Shown one piece after another: positions 25,762-33,052 of a stretch of 64,000 nucleotides of DNA. Every line of letters begins with the position of its first letter. Position 1 is the stretch's first letter. This stretch comes from Salinibacillus aidingensis (lineage in GTDB: Bacteria; Bacillota; Bacilli; Bacillales; Alkalibacillaceae). The notes under the pieces were generated by a model. The model worked only from the letters and a program-made list of their open reading frames with translations. It made no database searches and had not been told where the DNA came from. The stretch lies in contig NZ_BAAADO010000001.1 of NCBI RefSeq assembly GCF_039522525.1, positions 558,001 to 622,000 on the forward strand, read 5' to 3'. A program made the position numbers and the translations under genes.

Positions 25762-26041
25762 TTATAAAGTGAAACTTCCATCAGTGGGAGTTTTCTCCAT
25801 CCCCCACTGATTTGGCCGGCTGCGGCTCCCAGGTCAAGGCGGATATAAGCCAAAGCCATTCCGTGGCCAAACCCATGCCACTCCATGTCTTCGTCTTATC
25901 CCGCATGACCTAACCGGTCGCCTCCGCTTTTCTTGTTAGTTGAACTTATCAGAAATTTACTGGCCGTTTATCCCCCACTTAGTCTTGTTGGGTTACGCTC
26001 AAGTCTTGAAGTGGGGGTATTACGGCCAGTTAAAGCGTGAT
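25762..26041 (+). repeat. Family C two-hairpin element (C1), split by a family A insertion
   Basis: Left part 25762-25813: GTGAAACTTCC then stem 1 (ATCAGTGGG / CCCACTGAT). Right part 25935-26041: AACTTATCAG, then stem 2 with a 7-bp outer arm (CTGGCCG/CGGCCAG), an internal loop, and a 9-bp inner arm (CCCCCACTT/AAGTGGGGG), ending GTTAAAGCGTGAT. The 121-bp piece between (25814-25934) is an inverted family A element. This fills the 589-bp sdhC-yslB gap together with promoters. Confidence 0.8.
25814..25934 (-). repeat. Family A repeat, copy A4 (inverted), nested in C1
   Basis: Reverse complement of A2 (9151-9271) with only a few differences over about 120 bp. Begins (minus) AAGAAAAGCGGAGGCGACCG and ends GGAGCCGCAGCCGGCC. 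It interrupts the family C element between its two hairpins. Confidence 0.88.
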
Positions 26042-26139
26042 TAATTTCCGGAAATCCTTTCCATAATTGTAATGTTTTTTTACGAAAATATAAGTATTGC
26101 AATATTCATGAATCCCTATGATAATGATAATAGAAAGGG

Positions 26140-26586
26140 ATGAGCACAGTGGGAAAAGAGAAATCTTTACTTCAAAATGAAAGCCTCAGAGACATCCAAA
26201 TTCCCGCACTTGGGTTTGAAATGATGAGGCAGCTTACCATACCTGAAGTTTTAGGCGAGGATACCAGTTTTGTATTGTATTATTTGGGGAAAAAGTTAGC
26301 CAGACAATATCCATTACAGAAAATAGAGGATATTCAGGTCTTTTTTCATAATGCAGGTTTTGGTCACTTAAATCTGGTGAAGCAAAAGAAGAAAAAGCTG
26401 GAATTTGAATTGACAGGACCATTAATTGAAGAGCGCTTTTCCTATGAGGAGCCTGTTTCCTATCGGTTAGAAGCCGGGTTTATTGCCCAGCAGCTATCCT
26501 TAATCTTTAATGATGAAATCGAGTGTATTGATGAAGAAAACAGACGAAAGAAGCTGATTTCTTTTTATGCTGTTGAAACGATATGA
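26140..26586 (+). CDS. yslB: YslB-family protein (DUF2507)
   Basis: A cytosolic protein of 145-148 residues with a V4R-like small-molecule-binding fold by family, function unknown. It has the conserved GFEMMRQLTIPEVLGEDTSFVLYYLGKKLARQYPL stretch and GFIAQQLSL near the end. ATG 26140 is very close to the AAAGGG site; GTG 26149 three codons later has better spacing and may be the true start. Divergent from sdhC, convergent with rpsN. Confidence 0.85.
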   Translation: MSTVGKEKSLLQNESLRDIQIPALGFEMMRQLTIPEVLGEDTSFVLYYLGKKLARQYPLQKIEDIQVFFHNAGFGHLNLVKQKKKKLEFELTGPLIEERFSYEEPVSYRLEAGFIAQQLSLIFNDEIECIDEENRRKKLISFYAVETI

Positions 26587-26644
26587 AGTGAACCTTCACT
26601 AAGTGGGATTTTTCGGACGCTTTCACCTGAATAAAAAATCCATT

Positions 26645-26687
26645 TTAAAAGGCTGATTCAAATGGAACCATTGAATCAGCCTTTTTC
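26645..26687. terminator. Bidirectional terminator between yslB and rpsN
   Basis: AAAAGGCTGATTCAA and TTGAATCAGCCTTTTT form a 15-bp perfect stem with a 9-base loop, T-runs on both strands. Confidence 0.93.
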
Positions 26688-26698
26688 CGCCTAAAGAT

Positions 26699-26968
26699 TT
26701 ACCAGCTTGCTTTTCTTACACCAGGAACCTGTCCTTTATGAGCATATTCCCTGAAAGCTATACGCGACATACCAAACTTTCTCATATAGCCTTTAGGACG
26801 ACCGGTGACTTCACAACGACGATTGACACGTGTTGGGGAAGAATCCCTCGGAAGCTTACGCAGTGCCTCATAATCCCCCTTAGCTTTCAACTCTCTTCTA
26901 AGGTCAGCATATTTTTGCACCATCTCTTCCCGTTTCTTTTCCTTAACAATCTTTGACTTTTTAGCCAA
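26699..26968 (-). CDS. rpsN2: 30S ribosomal protein S14, zinc-independent paralogue
   Basis: An 89-residue S14 without the CxxC...CxxC zinc ribbon of the 61-residue housekeeping form; only one Cys (RRCEVTGRPKGYMRKFG) is present. In B. subtilis the equivalent (YhzA/RpsN2) replaces the zinc-binding S14 under zinc starvation and is repressed by Zur. A Zur operator lies about 105 bp upstream here. Monocistronic. Confidence 0.95.
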   Translation of the reverse strand: MAKKSKIVKEKKREEMVQKYADLRRELKAKGDYEALRKLPRDSSPTRVNRRCEVTGRPKGYMRKFGMSRIAFREYAHKGQVPGVRKASW

Positions 26969-27072
26969 TCAGGTTACCTCCTTTATATTTAATCATTACC
27001 TGCAGTGAACTCATAAAAAAAGATCTATGCTATTTCATATAAATGCTTCATGAAGGAATACTTATTTATTTT

Positions 27073-27109
27073 ATCGTAATCATTACGATTTGTAAATGGT
27101 AATGATTAC
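27073..27109 (-). promoter_or_regulatory. Zur operator pair upstream of rpsN2
   Basis: 27073-27089 reads ATCGTAATCATTACGAT, a perfect 17-base palindrome that fits the Zur box core. A second, shorter palindrome GTAATGATTAC (27099-27109) follows ten bases on. Predicts repression by zinc-loaded Zur. Confidence 0.85.
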
Positions 27110-27142
27110 ATTTTACGAGTAATGTCCGCATCTTATACCAAG

Positions 27143-27169
27143 AAAAAAGTATCCGATCAAGCGGATACT
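27143..27169 (-). terminator. Terminator of uvrC
   Basis: AGTATCCG / CGGATACT stem, then TTTTTTC on the minus strand, about 18 bases past the uvrC stop. Confidence 0.88.
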
Positions 27170-27186
27170 GGAAATAAATTCATATA

Positions 27187-28980
27187 TTATTCTGTTGAGT
27201 CTGCTTCTCCCGCCTGCAGTGCATCCAGAATTTTTTCTGCAACAGGGTGAGGTATCCCTAATTTTGTTAATTCCTCAATGTCTGCCTGACTTATATCATC
27301 AATAGACTTAAAATGACGGAGCAACAGGCGCTTTCTCTTTTGTCCAACTCCTTCTACTTCATCCAATTTGGATTGGAAAGAGCTCTTTCCTCTTAATTGA
27401 CGGTGGAACGAAATGGCAAATCGATGTACCTCATCCTGAATTCTTTGTATTAAATAAAACGGCTGAGATTTTCTGTCCATATTCACGACTTCAGGAGGAT
27501 CTCCATACAACAGCTCACTCGTACGATGTTTTTCATCCTTGGCAAGCCCGCATAAAGGTATATCCAGACCAAGCTCATTCTCCAGAACATCGAGAGCAGC
27601 ACTCATTTGCCCTTTACCCCCGTCAATCAGAATTAAGTCCGGTAAGGGGAGATTTTCCTTTAAAACCCGTTTATATCTTCTTCTCACAACTTCTCGCATC
27701 GTATCGTAATCGTCAGGACCCTCTACTTCCTTAATCTTATATTTCCGGTAGTTCTTCTTGCTGGGGCGGCCGTCGATAAAGACAACCATAGCTGATACAG
27801 GGTCTGTCCCTTGGATATTGGAATTATCAAATGCTTCAATTCGATGGGGAGTTTCTATATTTAACAGCTCGCTAAGTCCTTCCACCGCCTTAATCGTTCT
27901 CTCTTCGTCCTGTTCAATAATAGAAAATTTCTCTTTCAAGGCAATTTTGGCATTTTGCATACTTAATTCTACAAGTTCTTTTTTTCTTCCGCGCATTGGA
28001 ATTTTTACATGAATCTTCAGCAAATCTTCCAGTAATTCTCTATTCGTCCCAAGCGGAACAAGAATTTCCTTAGGCTTTGGATGATTCTGGTGAAGATAAA
28101 AACGGCCAATATAGCTCAAAAAAGTATCCTCAGGGTCATCAAAAAACGGGAATAAGGCTACGTCCCGCTCGATTAACTTCCCCTGCCGAATAAAGAATAC
28201 CTGTATACACATCCATCCCTTATCATAATCATAACCAAAGATGTCCCGGTCCTGCTTATCATTAAGCGTCATTTTCTGCTGCTCCATAACAGCCTCAATA
28301 TGCTCAATTAAATCCCTGTATTCCTTAGCTCTTTCAAATTCAAGGCTTTCTGAGGCTTCCTGCATTTTATTTTGAAGATCCTTCTTAATTTCACCATGTC
28401 CTCCACCCAGGAATCTGGTTATGCTCCGGACAATTTCTTCATTGGTTTCATCTGATACATGGAATTCACAAGGGCCTAAACATTGATGGATGTGATAATA
28501 AAGACATACCCGATCCGGCATTTTATTGCATTTTCGTAAAGGGTAGAGTCGATCCAGCAGCTTTTTTGTTTCACGGGCAGCGGAAACGTTTGGATAAGGG
28601 CCAAAATACTTCCCTTTGTCCTTTTTCACCTGTCGTGTAATTATAAGTCTTGGCTGTTTTTCAGCTGTTATTTTTAGGTAAGGATAGCTTTTATCATCCT
28701 TTAAAAGTACATTATACTTGGGATCATATTTTTTGATTAAATTCATTTCAAGGATAAGTGCTTCAATTTCTGATGACGTTACAATATAATCAAAATGGTC
28801 AATTTCCTGAACAAGCCGTTGGGTCTTCGTATCATGAGCCCCGGTAAAATAGGAACGAACACGATTTTTAAGCTTTTTGGATTTCCCAACATAGATAACT
28901 TCTTCATTCTTATTTTTCATTAAATAACACCCTGGCTGATCAGGGAGAACCGCTAATTTATCCTGAATGGCTTTATTCAT
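27187..28980 (-). CDS. uvrC: UvrABC excision nuclease subunit C
   Basis: It makes both incisions around bulky DNA lesions in nucleotide excision repair. In 597 residues: N-terminal GIY-YIG nuclease (GCYLMKNKNEEVIYVGKSK), a UVR motif for UvrB contact (KMQEASESLEFERAKEYRDL), the RNase H-like UvrC_C domain (IEAFDNSNIQGTDPVSAMV, LILIDGGKGQ), and terminal helix-hairpin-helix repeats (LDEVEGVGQKRKRLLLRHF). Full length. Between trxA and rpsN2. Confidence 0.97.
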   Translation of the reverse strand: MNKAIQDKLAVLPDQPGCYLMKNKNEEVIYVGKSKKLKNRVRSYFTGAHDTKTQRLVQEIDHFDYIVTSSEIEALILEMNLIKKYDPKYNVLLKDDKSYPYLKITAEKQPRLIITRQVKKDKGKYFGPYPNVSAARETKKLLDRLYPLRKCNKMPDRVCLYYHIHQCLGPCEFHVSDETNEEIVRSITRFLGGGHGEIKKDLQNKMQEASESLEFERAKEYRDLIEHIEAVMEQQKMTLNDKQDRDIFGYDYDKGWMCIQVFFIRQGKLIERDVALFPFFDDPEDTFLSYIGRFYLHQNHPKPKEILVPLGTNRELLEDLLKIHVKIPMRGRKKELVELSMQNAKIALKEKFSIIEQDEERTIKAVEGLSELLNIETPHRIEAFDNSNIQGTDPVSAMVVFIDGRPSKKNYRKYKIKEVEGPDDYDTMREVVRRRYKRVLKENLPLPDLILIDGGKGQMSAALDVLENELGLDIPLCGLAKDEKHRTSELLYGDPPEVVNMDRKSQPFYLIQRIQDEVHRFAISFHRQLRGKSSFQSKLDEVEGVGQKRKRLLLRHFKSIDDISQADIEELTKLGIPHPVAEKILDALQAGEADSTE

Positions 28981-29099
28981 TTTCGTACACTCCTAATCAT
29001 TCACTACAGTTCCTATTATATTCTAATGGGAGATGTTTGAAAAATAACCTACTCATTCATACTCTGGAATACACATTAATATACTATAAAGCCGCCAAA

Positions 29100-29136
29100 A
29101 CAAAATCCCCTGTCATTCACAAAAATGACAAGGGAC
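29100..29136 (-). terminator. Terminator of trxA
   Basis: TCCCTTGTCATT and AATGACAGGGGA pair (minus strand) across a 6-base loop, then TTTTGTTTTGG. Confidence 0.85.
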
Positions 29137-29156
29137 AGTTCTCTGTTTATATCAGA

Positions 29157-29474
29157 TTAAGATGCATGTTTATTTACAAGTTCAACTAGTGCTTCTTTAG
29201 GTTGATAGCCTACAACCTGGTCAACAACTTCTCCATCTTTAAAAAGAAGCAAAGTAGGAATACTCATTACTCCATATTTCTGAGCAGTTTCCTGGTTTTC
29301 ATCTACATCTAATTTTACGATTTTTACTTTTTCAGACATTTCACTGTCCAATTCCTCCAAGACAGGTGCAATCATTTTGCAAGGTCCGCACCAGGTTGCC
29401 CAAAAATCTGCGAGTACGAGCCCTTCTGAAGTTTCCTGACCGAAGCTCTGGTCATTTGCATGTGCAATTGCCAT
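29157..29474 (-). CDS. trxA: Thioredoxin
   Basis: A 105-residue cytosolic disulfide reductase with the WCGPC redox site at residues about 28-32 (DFWATWCGPCKMIAP) and the cis-proline segment MSIPTLLLFK. Good ribosome site (CTAGGAGG). Between etfA and uvrC as in B. subtilis. Confidence 0.97.
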   Translation of the reverse strand: MAIAHANDQSFGQETSEGLVLADFWATWCGPCKMIAPVLEELDSEMSEKVKIVKLDVDENQETAQKYGVMSIPTLLLFKDGEVVDQVVGYQPKEALVELVNKHAS

Positions 29475-29655
29475 TTTTCATTCCTCCTAGTGAAGCTTAT
29501 TTCATTCATTTGTAAGTATATCACCTAGTAACTAATCATTGCCAATGGTTTGTTTGTTATTACTATTTCCATAAAAATATTGCTCATACACCTTTTTATG
29601 ACAGCTGTTTTTCTGTTTTTCCATTGTTTTTTGTCAGGTAAAAATCATATTACAA

Positions 29656-29686
29656 TGCCAGAAACCTTTAAGAAAGGCTCCTGGCA
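29656..29686 (-). terminator. Hairpin after etfA, possible terminator
   Basis: TGCCAG / CTGGCA outer pairs with an inner CCTTT/AAAGG stem lie six bases after the etfA stop, but no run of Ts follows on the minus strand. Could be a weak terminator or an RNA-stabilising hairpin. Confidence 0.45.
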
Positions 29687-29692
29687 TACAAA

Positions 29693-30673
29693 TTATGCAT
29701 TCACTTTTAGATTTTTGATTTCCTCTGTTAATTTAGGAACCACATCGAACAGATCGCCTACGATTCCATAGTCAGCTACGTTAAAAATGTTGGCTTCCGG
29801 ATCCTTGTTAATCGCTACAATAACTTTGGAGTTGGACATCCCGGCCAGATGCTGAATAGCTCCGGAAATTCCACATGCGATATATAAATCCGGGGTTACA
29901 ACTTTTCCTGTCTGACCAATTTGCAGGGAGTAATCACAATAATCTGCATCACATGCACCACGAGAAGCACCTACTGCACCGCCCAGTACATCTGCAAGCT
30001 CCTGCAGCGGTTCAAAGCCTTCTTTACTTTTTACGCCACGTCCACCTGATACAACTACTTTGGCCTCAGAAAGGTCGACTCCATCTGTCGTTTTACGCAA
30101 CACTTCTTTTATTACAGTACGGAGATCTTTAATTTCCACGTCCTTGCTTGACACATCTCCGCTTCTGCTGTCATCCCGGTCAAGCGCTGCAATATTATTA
30201 GGACGGATGGTAGCAAAAATCATACCATCTGTCACAATTTTCTTCTCAAAAGCCTTCCCTGAATAAATAGGTCTGGTAAAAACAACATTATCCCCAGTTA
30301 CTTCGATATCTGTTACATCTGATACTAAACCGCTTTCAAGCTTGCTTGCCAACTTTGGTGTTAAATCCTTTCCTGCAGATGTATGACCCATTACAATACC
30401 ATCTGGATTCTCGTCGTCAATGACTGCCAAAGCAGCCTGGGCATATCCTTCAGAAGTATACGTTTCTAATTTTTCATCTTGCACCGTTACAGCACGATCT
30501 GCACCATGGTAAATCATTTCATTCGCAGCTTCATCTAAACCATCTTTGCCAAAAACAGCGGCTGTAATTTCACCGTCTTCACTGATTTTACGGGCGAATG
30601 CAATCGCTTCAAACGAAACATTACGAAGCTCACCATCACGAACTTCACCAAATACAAGGATATTTTTACTCAT
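29693..30673 (-). CDS. etfA: Electron transfer flavoprotein subunit alpha
   Basis: The FAD-binding subunit of ETF, which carries electrons from acyl-CoA dehydrogenases to the respiratory chain. In 326 residues the C-terminal FAD domain is clear: VVSGGRGVKSKEGF, GASRGACDADYCDYSLQIGQTGKVV, and YIACGISGAIQHLAGM. Last gene of fadR-fadB-etfB-etfA. Confidence 0.96.
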   Translation of the reverse strand: MSKNILVFGEVRDGELRNVSFEAIAFARKISEDGEITAAVFGKDGLDEAANEMIYHGADRAVTVQDEKLETYTSEGYAQAALAVIDDENPDGIVMGHTSAGKDLTPKLASKLESGLVSDVTDIEVTGDNVVFTRPIYSGKAFEKKIVTDGMIFATIRPNNIAALDRDDSRSGDVSSKDVEIKDLRTVIKEVLRKTTDGVDLSEAKVVVSGGRGVKSKEGFEPLQELADVLGGAVGASRGACDADYCDYSLQIGQTGKVVTPDLYIACGISGAIQHLAGMSNSKVIVAINKDPEANIFNVADYGIVGDLFDVVPKLTEEIKNLKVNA

Positions 30674-30714
30674 TATTTATTCCCCTTTCCGAAGATGTTC
30701 AGTTTTCAATTCTC

Positions 30715-31488
30715 TTATATCACTTTCGCGTCATTACTTAACAGATCTACTAATTCTTTCACCTGGTCATCTATTTCACCCTCAAGTATTCTGCCTGCTT
30801 CCTTTTCAGGAGGGAGAAATACTTCAATAGTTTTTGTTTTCGCTTCTACATCATCTTCATCCAGGTCTAAATCATCAAGCTCCAATTCCTCTAAAGGCTT
30901 TTTCTTTGCTTTCATAATACCAGGCAGAGATGGGTATCGTGGTTCATTTAACCCCTGCTGGCAGGTGACAAGCAATGGAACCGGTGCATCTACTTTTTCC
31001 ACATCTCCTTCAACATCCCGTTCTATATGAGCGGTTTCTCCGTCAATTTCCAGATTTGTAATCGTTGTCACATATGGGATATCCAAACGTTCTGCTAAGC
31101 GTGGGCCAACCTGACCACTTGCCTGATCGATAGCGACATTACCGGCAAGTATAATGTCAGCATCTTTGTCATCAAAAAATGCTTCCAGAACCTTAACTGT
31201 TGTGTACTGGTCACTTTCCTCAACATCTTCTTCTGTATTAATAAGAACAGCTTTATCTGCGCCCATAGCAAGTGCAGTACGCAGCTGCTTTTCTGCATCT
31301 TCGCCACCAATCGTTACTACGGTGACTTCTCCATCATGTTCATCACGCAGCTGGATGGCCTCTTCAATGGCATACTCATCATAAGGATTGATAATGTATT
31401 CAGCACCTTCATCATCGATTCGTCCATCCTCAATAATGATTTTCTCTTCTGTGTCAAAAGTTCTTTTCATTAATACATAAATGTTCAT
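30715..31488 (-). CDS. etfB: Electron transfer flavoprotein subunit beta
   Basis: The AMP-binding partner of EtfA. 257 residues with the family features NPYDEYAIEEAIQLRDE, VTIGGEDAEKQLRTALAMGADKAVLI, DIILAGNVAIDQASGQVGPRLAERL and a signature CQQGLNEPRYPSLPGIMKAKKKP. ATG 31488 after AGAGGAGG. Cotranscribed with fadB. Confidence 0.96.
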   Translation of the reverse strand: MNIYVLMKRTFDTEEKIIIEDGRIDDEGAEYIINPYDEYAIEEAIQLRDEHDGEVTVVTIGGEDAEKQLRTALAMGADKAVLINTEEDVEESDQYTTVKVLEAFFDDKDADIILAGNVAIDQASGQVGPRLAERLDIPYVTTITNLEIDGETAHIERDVEGDVEKVDAPVPLLVTCQQGLNEPRYPSLPGIMKAKKKPLEELELDDLDLDEDDVEAKTKTIEVFLPPEKEAGRILEGEIDDQVKELVDLLSNDAKVI

Positions 31489-31509
31489 ATGATTACCTCC
31501 TCTAATCTA

Positions 31510-32283
31510 TTAATCTTTAAAATTGGGCTTCCTTTTTTCAATAAAGGCCTGAATTCCTTCTTGAGCATCATCTGTTCCGAAAATCTGTCCAAATTGCTTC
31601 GCTTCTTCTTCAACCCCTCCCTGAAATTGAGAGGTATGTGCGTAAGGTAATAATTTCATGACAGCCTGAACAGATGGCCTACTTTTGTCTACCATTCTAT
31701 TAACCAGGTTCTCTGTATATGACTCTAATTCCTCTTCAGAAACCGCATCATTGGCCAGCTGCCACTGAACCGCTTCTTCGCCACTAATTGGTGTACCTGT
31801 TAAAATCATTTCATAAGCTTTAGGTAAACCAACATAGCGTGGTAAGCGCTGGGTTCCTGCAAAACCAGGAATAATGCCAAGCGTTGTTTCCGGCAGCCCT
31901 AATTTTGCATTTTTCGTAACAACCCGGAGATGACAGGCCATGGCTAATTCCAGACCTCCCCCTAAGGCTGCCCCATGAATCGAGGCAATAACCGGAACGT
32001 GAAAGTGTTCAATTCGATGAAAGATACTTTGACCATTTCTGGCTAATGAAGCATGGTCCTCTGCTGTTTTTACTTGTGTAAATTCTTTAATGTCAGCACC
32101 TGCAGAAAAGAATTTCCCTTCCCCACGAATGATAACTGCCTTTACTTTTGGATCTTCCTCAATCTGATCCAAAGTCTGTGACAGCTCCTCCAAAAGCTTT
32201 GAGGAAAGGGCATTTGCAGGTGGACTATTAAAGGTAATAAATCCTTTATTCCCATCTTTCTGATAAGATAAATAATCCACCAT
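31510..32283 (-). CDS. fadB: Enoyl-CoA hydratase
   Basis: Crotonase-family enzyme hydrating trans-2-enoyl-CoA in beta-oxidation. In 257 residues it has the oxyanion-hole strands (GEGKFFSAGADIKEF and HGAALGGGLELAMACHLRV) and the catalytic-region LGLPETTLGIIPGFAGTQRLPR with the two glutamates of hydratases. It follows fadR with a 15-bp gap in the B. subtilis order. Confidence 0.94.
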   Translation of the reverse strand: MVDYLSYQKDGNKGFITFNSPPANALSSKLLEELSQTLDQIEEDPKVKAVIIRGEGKFFSAGADIKEFTQVKTAEDHASLARNGQSIFHRIEHFHVPVIASIHGAALGGGLELAMACHLRVVTKNAKLGLPETTLGIIPGFAGTQRLPRYVGLPKAYEMILTGTPISGEEAVQWQLANDAVSEEELESYTENLVNRMVDKSRPSVQAVMKLLPYAHTSQFQGGVEEEAKQFGQIFGTDDAQEGIQAFIEKRKPNFKD

Positions 32284-32298
32284 TTCCGCCCCCTCTTG

Positions 32299-32880
32299 CT
32301 ATTTTTTTAATCCATTCGTAATTAGATAGTGTACAGCATCTGCCTGTGAAATAAGATCATATTTCTCTTCCTTCATCACCCAATTCGTAACAACCTCGTC
32401 TAATGTGCCAAAAATCATCTGGCGTACGAGCTTAATATTTAATTCGGGATGAAAGAGGCCTTCTTCAATGCCTTCTTTAAGTATTTCGTCAATGACAGCC
32501 AGATATCCTTTTAAAACTTCATTAATTTTCTGACGAAGGTCTTTATTGGATTGCCTTAGCTCCAGCTGCGTTACAACAGCCAGATGATAATTATTAGCTA
32601 AGCGGCTGAAATGCATTTCAATAAGGGTACGAAGCTTTTCATCAGCATTAGACTTTTGCTCCGTATCCTCTTTAATCCTTTCAATGAAATTTCCCATTTT
32701 CTCCTGAAACAAGGAAACCAAAATATCTTCCTTGTTTCGAAAATATAAGTAGATTGTTCCATCGGCTACTCCTGCTTTTTTAGCGATTTTGGAAACCTGT
32801 GAAGCATGATAGCCATTTTCAGCTATAACTTCTACTGCTGCATCAATGATTTGTTTGTACTTTGGTTTGTTTTTTTTCAT
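32299..32880 (-). CDS. fadR: Fatty acid degradation regulator FadR (TetR family)
   Basis: A TetR repressor released from DNA by long-chain acyl-CoA in B. subtilis. The N-terminal HTH is QIIDAAVEVIAENGYHASQVSKIAKKAGVADGTIYLYFRNKEDIL, followed by the all-helical ligand domain. ATG 32880 (MKKNKPKYK) is preceded by AAGGAGAAC; an in-frame ATG five codons earlier contains that site and is rejected. 193 residues. It heads a unit with fadB and etfBA and has a FadR box about 80 bp upstream, so it represses itself. Confidence 0.95.
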   Translation of the reverse strand: MKKNKPKYKQIIDAAVEVIAENGYHASQVSKIAKKAGVADGTIYLYFRNKEDILVSLFQEKMGNFIERIKEDTEQKSNADEKLRTLIEMHFSRLANNYHLAVVTQLELRQSNKDLRQKINEVLKGYLAVIDEILKEGIEEGLFHPELNIKLVRQMIFGTLDEVVTNWVMKEEKYDLISQADAVHYLITNGLKK

Positions 32881-32924
32881 AATGTTCTCCTTCATTTAAG
32901 AAAAGTGCATGTGATTTCAACGTA

Positions 32925-32953
32925 ATATTACTAGAATTACAAACACTTTTCAA
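32925..32953 (-). promoter_or_regulatory. Predicted sigma-A promoter of fadR-fadB-etfBA
   Basis: On the minus strand -35 TTGAAA (32953-32948), 17-bp spacer, -10 TAATAT (32930-32925). The FadR box ends five bases upstream of the -35. Confidence 0.65.
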
Positions 32954-32958
32954 AAAAC

Positions 32959-32976
32959 TGAATGAATAGTCATTCA
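32959..32976. promoter_or_regulatory. FadR operator
   Basis: TGAATGAATAGTCATTCA, a near-perfect palindrome matching the B. subtilis FadR box (TGAATGAMTANTCATTCA from memory). It lies in the fadD-fadR gap. Confidence 0.88.
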
Positions 32977-33052
32977 TTTTAACTACATTTTAATTGCATT
33001 TGATTTCCATGTCAATAATAAGGGGAATATTTCTGTAAAGGTATGGTTCATT

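Noticed and set aside
25695..25886. 63-codon open frame on the minus strand
   Set aside because: It lies largely in the inverted family A repeat and the C1 stem; composition (Gly/Trp rich) is that of the repeat.
25762..26041. Family C as a riboswitch with alternative pairing (stem 1 left arm with stem 2 left arm)
   Set aside because: Possible in C1 (CAGTGGG with CCCCCACTT) but not in C2, where the two stems are not complementary, so the switch is not conserved.
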